64,000 nt of DNA, from positions 46,163,001 through 46,227,000 of the forward strand of contig NC_091262.1 of assembly GCF_042477335.2 (NCBI RefSeq). The letters run 5' to 3'. Shown here piece after piece: positions 57,361 to 64,000 of the stretch. The notes below the pieces were generated by a model. The model made no database searches. It saw nothing but the letters and a program-made list of their open reading frames with translations, and was not told the origin of the DNA. The position numbers and the translations under genes are program-made. The DNA comes from Ovis canadensis. Taxonomy: Eukaryota; Chordata; Mammalia; Artiodactyla; Bovidae. How positions within the stretch are numbered: the first letter of the stretch is position 1; the number at the start of each line of letters is the position of its first letter.

Positions 57361-57501
57361 ACAGTCATAAACTTCAGAAAGAGAAGTCGAAAAGAATTGC
57401 TATTCATAATGACATCAAAAAGAATAAAATATCTAGGAATAAATTTAATCAAGGAGGTGAAAGACTCATATTCTTAAAACTGTAAAATGTTTATAAAGGA
57501 A

Positions 57502-57725
57502 ACTGCTGCTGCTGCTGCTGCTAAGTCGCTTCAGTTGTGTCTGACTCTGTGCGACCCCATAGACAGCAGCCCACAAGGGTTCACACCCCTTCCCTGGGGT
57601 TCTCCAGGCAAGAACACTGGAGTGGGTTGCCATTTCCTTCTCCAGGGGATCTTCCCCCTCCCAGGGACTGAACCTGGATCTCCTGTATTGCAGGCAAACT
57701 CTTTACCCACTGAGCCACCAGGGAT
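57502..57725 (-). mobile_element. Bov-tA SINE inserted in L1, reverse, (GCT)n end
   Basis: It starts with six to seven GCT units, then 'aagtcgcttcagttgtgtctgac', and ends with the tRNA-like head. L1 sequence expected between 'aaaggaaa' and 'ttgttaaaatgacc' is missing, so a small deletion accompanied or followed insertion. Confidence 0.93.
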
Positions 57726-59250
57726 TGTTAAAATGACCATACTACCCAAAACAGTCTACAGATTTAATGCAATTCCTATCAAAATACTGATGACATTTGT
57801 AACAGAACTAGAACAAATAATTCTAAAATTTATATTGAACCACAAAAGATCCTGAACAGCCAAAGCAGTCTTGAGAAAAAAGAACAAAGCTGGAGGATCA
57901 TGCTATTTGACTTCAGACTATACTACAAAACTTCAGTAATCAAAGCAATATGGTACTGGCACAGAAGCAGACACATAGATCAATGGAACAAAATAGAGAG
58001 CCCACAGATAAACCCACACACATATGGACAATTAGTCTGTGACAAGGGAGGCAAGAATATATAATGGGGGAAAGACAGGCTCTTCAGTAAACTGGATAGC
58101 TACATGTAAAAGAATGAAATTAGAACATTCTTTCACAATGTGTACAAAAATAAACTCAAATGAATTAAAGACCTAAATATAAGACCTGAAACTATAAAAC
58201 TCCTAGAAGAAAACATAGGCAGTGAACTCTTTGACATTGGTCTTAGTGATGTTTTTTTGAATCTGTCTCCTCATGCAAGGGAAACAAAAGTAGGAAACAA
58301 AAAATCAACAAGTGGAACCTAATCAAGCTTAAAAGCATTTGCACAGGAAAGAAAACCATCAACAAAACAGAAGGCAACCTACTAAATAAATGGAAGAAGA
58401 TATCTGGAGATGATATGTTTGATAAGGGGTTAATATCCAAAATATATAAAGAACTCATACAACTCAATTAAAAAAAAAAAAAGCCAAATTTTAAAATGAA
58501 CAGAGAACCTAAATAAGCATTTTTCCAGAGAAGACGTACAGATGGCCAACAGGCACATTGAAAAGATGCTCAACATCACTGGTCATCAGGGTACTGCAAA
58601 TCAAAACCACAATGAGATATCATCTCACCTTTGTCAGAAAGGCAAGAAATATTATGTTGACAAGGATGTGGAGAAGAGAGAACCCTAGACCACTGTTGGT
58701 GGGAATGTAAATTGGTATAGTCACTATAGAAAACAGTAATACAGGTTTCTCAAAAACTAAAAACAGAACTACCATACATATTTAAAGAAAACAAAAACAC
58801 TATTTGAAAAAATATATGCACCCCAACATTCATAGCAGCAATGTTTACAATAGCCAGGATATGGAAGCATCCTAAATGTTCATCAAAAAGTGAATGGATA
58901 AAGAAGATATGGTATGTATACAAAGGAATATTACTCAGTATTTTAAAAAAAAATTGCCATTTGCAACAATATGGATGGACCTGGAGGGTGTTATGCTTAA
59001 TAAAATAAGACAGAGAAAGACAAATACTGTTTGTTTTCACTGATATGAGGAATTTTTTAAATAAATGAATATAACAAAACAGAAATAGACTGACAGTTAC
59101 TGATAACAAACTAGTGTTAGCAGAGGAGAGGAATGGGTGGGAAGGGCTAAAATAAGTGGAAGGGCTAAAATAGGCTGAGGGGACTAAGAGATACAAACTA
59201 CTAGGTATAAATTAAGTTACAAGGATGTAATGTATGTTGCTTGAATGTTG

Positions 59251-59600
59251 CTGTTTTTCAGTTGCTAAGTCGTGTCTGACTCTTTGTGACTGCATGGACT
59301 GTAGCATGCCAGGCTCCTCTGTCCTCCACTACTACCAGAGTTTGCTCAAATTCATGTCCGTTGAGTCGATAATACTATCTAACCATCTCATCCTCTGCCA
59401 CCCCCTTCTCCTTTGCCTTCAGTCTTTCCCAGCATCTTTTCCAGTCTCTCCAGGGTCTTTTCTGGTGAGTCAGCTCTTCACATCAGATGGCCAAAGCTTC
59501 AGCATTCCTTCCTTCAGAAGGAATATTGGAAGGAATATTCCTTCCAATGAATATTCAGGTTTGATTTCCTTTAGGATAGCCTGGTGTGATCTCTTTGGTA
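59251..59600 (-). mobile_element. BovB 3'-end fragment with local palindrome
   Basis: 'ttcagttgctaagtcgtgtctgactc' to 'aggtttgatttcctttaggatagcctgg' is reversed BovB 3' sequence. An extra segment at about 59,508-59,545 creates a perfect 24-bp palindrome (59,525-59,548). Confidence 0.88.
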
Positions 59601-59667
59601 AAACTCAGAGTTGATCTATATCTAGGGTATAGAAGAATAACATGGCAAAGGAATTGAGAGTGTTGGC

Positions 59668-59684
59668 AAAAAAAAAAAAAAAAA
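59668..59684. repeat. (A)17 homopolymer
   Basis: Seventeen A's between a BovB fragment and a SINE, with no recognised element ending there. Confidence 0.9.
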
Positions 59685-59782
59685 TTGAAGTGAAGCTATA
59701 GAATCTAAGCTACACAGAGTAGGGAAAATTAAGAGTCGACAAATAGAGGTTTGTGAGGTTAAAGGTCAGTTGAGTAGAATGC

Positions 59783-59992
59783 GGCTTCCCAGGTGGCGAA
59801 GTGGCAAAAAATCCACCTGCCATCCCTGGGTTAGGAAGATCCTCTGGAGAAGGGAATGGCTACCCACTCCAGTATTCTTGAGAATTCTGGAGAATTCTGG
59901 AGAATTCTGGAGAATTCCATGGACAGAGGAGCCTGGTGGGCTACAGTCCATGACATCGCAAAGAACCAGACCCAATTGAGCGTGCATGCTCA
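59783..59992 (+). mobile_element. Bov-tA SINE with 10-bp tandem expansion
   Basis: Forward SINE from 'gcggcttcccaggtggcg' to 'gacccaattgagcg'. The body segment AGAATTCTGG is repeated three times plus a partial unit (59,881-59,918), where the normal SINE has a single 'gagaattcc'. Confidence 0.93.
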
Positions 59993-61367
59993 TGCACATT
60001 GTAGAACTGAAATGACAGGAGGTAATGATCAGAAACTGATATAGCCAAGTAACATGACTTTTAAAGGAACTAGACCTTTTACATAAGGGTTGTAGTATGG
60101 GGAAGTGAGGGCAGAATTCCACCTCTCAACTCTGACGTGTGTACAGTTGGGGCTGGTGTGGTAGGGAAGGAGTATGATGTGTCTCCATGAGAGGGCTTGA
60201 TGAAGTGGGATTAACATATGTGAAGTAGGGAAAGGGCACTTGCAAAGAGCCAACTCCAGAAAACACAAGTACAAATTCTCCTTCCAGCATTGTCCAGCAT
60301 ATTCAGAATAATGTAGTCTCATTGGTGAGATCATTCTTTTGTTGGGAAAGGCTACTATTAGTAGAAAAAGCTTAGTTGAAGAACACTTCTTAAGCTCTGC
60401 CTGAGTTCCTTTATTCTGGCCCTATATTGACCAAAGACATGTGGCTTAATGTAATTTGTGTTACAGTTTTTGTAATTGCTATTCAAATATCTTAAATTGG
60501 CACTCTGTTTTATACATCAGGCTTTTTTTTTTTCAGTGAGTATTAGTATTAGTACTAGAAGGCATTTTTTCGTTTCCAAAGCCACAGTTGAAGTGTCAGC
60601 CCCAAGGTAATACTATTTTTGAAGCCTCCAGGTGGAATCCTTCTGTGGGTGAATCCCTTCTGCAAGAAAACATCTGCATGATATACTTGTTTCTATAAAA
60701 TGAAGTGGAAAACCAAACTTGTATATTGCTTTGCCTTTGTGCGTATTTCTCTTCTTTCCCCTTCCAGAGCAGTATTCATTACACAGCTTAAGTGCTTTGC
60801 ATAGAATTTCCGAGTTAACTACGACCCCTGTACTGGGGCGTTATCAGGCACAGATGCTACACTGAAGGGCTTTTGGCCATCAGTGGCTTGGTAACTGTGA
60901 TTCAGTTTGAATCACCCCCTCATGGACCATATAAAAGCAGATTCTTACAGGATCTCAGCCAATTCTCAGGAATCATTTTATTTTCCAACTTACTGGACTA
61001 GTTTAGAGGCCTTTGAGTTTCACTGGACTTTTTCCTCATTTCCTTCTTTTGTTGATTTTGGCCCCTTAACCTTCCACCCACTTTATTACTCACTCATTTC
61101 TTAGGGACCTGACTATTCAATAACACTAGAGAAACTATATCTGAAACCATATGGGTTGAGTAAAACACACTTAAGAGGGAGGAAAAAAGCAACAACAACA
61201 AGAAATGTGTTCTCTGAACTTCCTTTGTTTATATGGTCTGTTTATGTGTTGTTAAGCTTGTGTTGTCCAGCTGCCTCCCCATATTTCAAAAATGACCGAA
61301 GATATCTGGGAAACATTCTAAGAGGATCACGTTGGCATAGTGAATGAAAAGACACCTCAGGGACTTC
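59993..61367. other. Unassigned intronic sequence
   Basis: No repeat family or exon was recognised with confidence. Confidence 0.35.
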
Positions 61368-61490
61368 CCTGGCAGTCCGGTGATTAAGACAATGCAGGGG
61401 ATGTGGGTTTGACCCCTGGTCAGGCTAGGATCCCAAATGCCTCTCGACTAAAAAACCAAACCAAAACATAAAACAGAAGCAGTAGTGTAA
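61368..61490 (+). mobile_element. CHR-type tRNA SINE
   Basis: 'gggacttccctggcagtccggtgattaagac...gggtttgacccctggtcagg' is the tRNA-like head. A short body and an A-rich tail with ACCAAACC-like repeats follow. Confidence 0.82.
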
Positions 61491-62919
61491 CAAATTCAAT
61501 AATGACTTTTAAAATGATCCTCATTAAAAAAAAAAAAAAACTTCATTTGTCCCCCACCAGATAATATATCTTCTTCTTAGGTTTAGATGGGATGTCAAGA
61601 GCTTCAAATGCTAAATCTTGAGGCTCTTGAGAAGTCCTTTACTTCTAAGGAGACTTTTAGAAAGAAGCCAGTTAAATGAGCTCTTTTGAGGTTTGTGGAT
61701 ATATACCTGGTTATTTGAATGTTTGTTTGTGGTTTATAATTAGGCTGTATGGCATCTAATTGATTAATTTTCTTTTGGTAAAATGAATATTGGTATAAGG
61801 TGATGTTAACAGCCCTTAAAGCCTGGGTTCTCATCTAGTCTGTGCATAATGTGAATTAAAACATAAGCACACTTGTGTCAAGATTATCCTAGAGTGAATG
61901 GAACTGTGCACTATTTGTTAGAGCCCCTTGTAAGCCCCCTTCTCTTGAAGGAATTGAAATGCGTTAGCAAGATCCCTGCACATGGAACAAACTCCTTACT
62001 CTGTGGTTGAGTGGGAAGTTCCTCTCTGCCTTCCATGCTCTACCCACACTATAATGAGTGGTGAATATACAGAGATGCATTTTTTTCACATTAAGCTATT
62101 TATGGAATTTGGTCTGCTAAGTAACAAAGAAATGAAAACAAGAAAATAAGTAAGAATAAGAAATAAATCATCAGTGTTATCATTTTGGAAGTAAATTATT
62201 ATACTGAGCTTCGGGATATGGCATCGGAGTCGTCAGCATTTTCTTCACGCCTCGCTCTGCCGGGGGCCCTGTGCTTCCCTCACAGCTGCTGTCTCACTAG
62301 GGCTCCTTAGCAGCGGCACCCGACAGAACTGCCGAGGGAGCTCCTGAGTGGGAACTCCTGAGTGCGTGTTCATAACTGGCTTCTCGTTCTCCCAGTTGAT
62401 TAAGGCACTTTTTTTTTCTTGAGTGGCCTGCAGTTCCACTTAAGTGTCTGATGTTTGGGGTCACTGTTGAATGTTTTGTTTGAATATCACTTTCACGGTG
62501 GATGGGAGGCTTCTGCTTTTAGCTCTGTGGGGTGAAACCCTTGGTGTTAAGCCTTGAAAGGGAAAAATCTTTCTTTGTAGCGATACGCTAAATGAAATTA
62601 TTCTATTTGTCACTTTGTCCTTTTATCCTTTCAGTCCAATAACCTCAAATTCTTGTGATTTATTTGCTTTCTTCAGTTAAGCTTAGTTATTTCCTGTGTC
62701 CAGGTGCATGCTGTTTCCACTGCTGGCCATCATGGTGATGTGGAGCATATTTCTGACCTGGAAGTGTGGTTTCTTTAATTTTGAACCACATCAGTATGCC
62801 TTCCATCCTCCACTTCCTTTGCATTATTTCCTTTTGGAAGGCTCAGTTTGTCACCATTTAATCTAAGGATGATTCATCTGGGACTGAGAACTCATAATGT
62901 TGTAATAACAATACCTTTC
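61491..62919. other. Unassigned sequence including a GC-rich patch
   Basis: A locally GC- and CpG-richer stretch at about 62,210-62,400 stands out from AT-rich surroundings. An (A)n run lies at 61,526-61,540. No gene was recognised. The minus-strand 64-codon frame at 62,245-62,439 has no domain that I know. Confidence 0.4.
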
Positions 62920-63110
62920 TTTGTATAATAATACTCAAAGCACTTACCATCTTAGCCTTTCTCTATTTATGAAGCACTTTCAGTTTAATCCTTCACAATA
63001 ACCCTGTGGGTTAAGTCAGCAATTTGGTCTGTGTCTAAGATGGTGAAATTGTATCTCAAAGAGGTTGAATAGCTTGCTCAGGGTTGCAGTGCTTCTGAGT
63101 TTACTCTGCT
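62920..63110 (-). repeat. MIR SINE
   Basis: 'tttaatccttcacaataaccctgtgggttaagtcagcaa' and 'gtatctcaaagaggttgaatagcttgctcagggttgcag' are a reversed MIR. Confidence 0.75.
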
Positions 63111-63397
63111 TAATGATTTTTACAGCAAATACAGAATAGTTTTGAAGATATTCTGAATGAACAAAAAGGAATTTTCCAAACTGTGTCCTGATTTTTAAAA
63201 TATGATTTTACCCTGGTCAGTTGGTAAGATCAGGGTTAAAAGCCCATTAACCATAAAGTTTAAATTGATGTGTCCAAGTCAAGAAAATATTTAGGTCAGT
63301 TTCTCTTCTGCTACTGATGTGATAAAGGTTAAGGAGGGCTGGCTCTTAAATATGTGCAACTTGAACTGGAAATAATTAAGCCTTTTTTTTTTTTTTA

Positions 63398-63415
63398 ATT
63401 CTCTCTTCCTTCCAG
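63398..63415 (+). other. Splice acceptor of the HMG20A coding exon
   Basis: An unbroken pyrimidine-rich stretch (T run from about 63,381, then tctctcttccttccag) ends in AG at 63,415. This is a strong acceptor of standard type. Confidence 0.8.
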
Positions 63416-63508
63416 AGAGATGGAAACCTTGATGACTAGTTCCACTCTGCCTCCCCTTTTTGCAGATGAAGATGGCTCCAAGGAGAGTAATGATCTGGCT
63501 TCAACTGG
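63416..63508 (+). CDS. HMG20A: HMG20A, first coding exon (partial CDS)
   Basis: HMG20A (iBRAF) is a nuclear HMG-box protein that associates with the LSD1-CoREST histone demethylase complex and counters its relative HMG20B in control of neuronal genes. The exon follows a long polypyrimidine tract and AG (63,414-63,415). The start codon is at 63,420-63,422, four bases into the exon, in the context GAGAGATGG. The frame reads METLMTSSTLPPLFADEDG, then ...ESNDLAST, and stops after two bases of codon 30 at the donor GG|GTAAGC (63,509). This N-terminus agrees with the mammalian protein as I remember it, apart from one or two residues. It is an acidic, unstructured region. The HMG box and coiled coil are encoded by later exons beyond the window. 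There is no competing long ORF here. A cryptic acceptor-like 'cccctttttgcag' lies inside the exon. Confidence 0.85.
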
Positions 63509-63923
63509 GTAAGCAGCTGCTTTGGGACACTGGGCCTTTGCCTAGGCTTCAAAACAGATTCTGATAATGCATAAGGTGCTAAAGAGGTCGTCTTATATCA
63601 TAAAAATAGAAGGTACGTTTGTTATGCTTTGCCAAGAGAATGGGAGCTATTGTAAACTGCTTTGATATCTGCATTCAGCCATCATTTGCAATGCTGGTTC
63701 CTGTGAACTGGAACAGCAGTACTGTGGGATCTAGGAAACAGGACTCCTGGCTACATGATCACCATTAAGGAAATACCTGCCACAGGGCTAGCTGCGAAAA
63801 GCAAATTCATTTTCTGTCTGAACTGCCACAAATATTAAAATAATTTTTTCCCCAAACATCAGATTTTTTAAGATCAGATTTTTAGTTATGGTTCCTTTAT
63901 TCAGAATGCCTAGGAGCTCTAGC
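63509..63923 (+). other. Start of HMG20A intron 2
   Basis: It begins with the consensus donor GTAAGC. The sequence to the BovB at 63,924 is unassigned. Confidence 0.65.
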
Positions 63924-64000
63924 AAAACTGTGGAAAATTCTGAAAGAGATGGGAATACCAGACCACCTGACCTGCCTCTTAAGAAATTTGTATGCAGGTC
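63924..64000 (+). mobile_element. BovB LINE, runs off the window end
   Basis: 'aactgtggaaaattctgaaagagatgggaataccagaccacctgacctgcc' is BovB RT-domain sequence, 5'-truncated at about 63,924. It continues past base 64,000. Confidence 0.93.

Larger units (their letters stand above)
55757..59240 (+). repeat. L1 LINE, from ORF2 linker to 3' end, with nested SINEs
   Basis: Forward L1 with ORF2 sequence from the linker (aagaaatcaaagaagaaattc), through RT, to the C-terminal region and the 3'-UTR near 59,240. It is interrupted by SINEs at 57,162 and 57,502. The RT catalytic region reads KLSDDMI (DD at 57,038-57,043), a 9-base in-frame loss of the Leu-Phe-Ala before the DD of FADD. Stops are frequent; the longest open pieces are about 90 codons. 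Five-prime truncation removes ORF1 and the endonuclease. Confidence 0.9.
15560..63415 (+). other. HMG20A: Inferred HMG20A intron 1
   Basis: The stretch runs from the plus-strand edge of the promoter island to the splice acceptor of the first coding exon. No host coding exon was recognised inside it. It holds an antisense endogenous retrovirus and many LINE and SINE insertions. Its length, about 48 kb, fits a large first intron as known for this gene. Extra untranslated exons cannot be excluded. Confidence 0.55.

Noticed and set aside
1..64000. A novel defence, mobile or metabolic gene system
   Set aside because: The window is ruminant intronic and promoter DNA. All multi-gene-like clusters resolve into LINE or retroviral remnants, and nothing suggests an undescribed system.

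Overview
The window is a piece of a ruminant (cattle, sheep or goat type) nuclear genome. The evidence is the dense cover of BovB (RTE) LINEs and Bov-tA SINEs, whose 3' ends share the same (TGAAC)n-type tail. Older mammalian repeats (L2, MIR, L1M, MER5A, Tigger-like) lie beneath them. There is no bacterial-type gene organisation and no plasmid, phage or CRISPR structure. Almost all open reading frames are debris of retroelements.

Two pieces of host gene can be supported. A CpG island with a CCAAT box, GC boxes and splice-donor-like sites on both strands lies at about 13.85-15.55 kb. A short coding exon at 63,416-63,508 begins METLMTSSTLPPLFADEDG, which I recognise as the N-terminus of HMG20A, an HMG-box partner of the LSD1-CoREST system. 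In mammals HMG20A is transcribed divergently from PEAK1. The simplest reading is that the island is the shared bidirectional promoter, about 15.5-63.4 kb is HMG20A intron 1, and 1-14.5 kb is the start of PEAK1 intron 1. The promoter assignment and the PEAK1 side are inference; the HMG20A exon is read directly.

Layout: 0-13.8 kb, MIR, L2 and L1M remnants with two BovB copies, the second inserted into an L2 with a perfect 14-bp target-site duplication. 13.8-15.7 kb, the promoter island. 16.3-16.5 kb, an unexplained 44-bp-armed inverted repeat beside a SINE. 18.5-19.5 kb, BovB on the minus strand. 20.9-29.0 kb, a nearly complete but defective class I (gamma-like) endogenous retrovirus on the minus strand. 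It has both LTRs, a 4-bp target duplication, a polypurine tract and a primer-binding site matching tRNA-His. Gag-pro-pol remains are recognisable and env is reduced to a transmembrane-subunit scrap. 29-63 kb, intronic DNA with L1, L2, MIR, BovB and SINE insertions, a mariner MITE and a Tigger-type MITE. 63.4-64 kb, the HMG20A coding exon, followed by another BovB that runs off the end.

I found no convincing new biological system. The points most worth a second look are the retrovirus (duplicated primer-binding-site start, in-frame 42-bp repeats, an unassigned 1.5-kb internal block), the hairpin at 16.3 kb, the bidirectional promoter, and several inverted repeat pairs inside the inferred HMG20A intron that could form double-stranded RNA.
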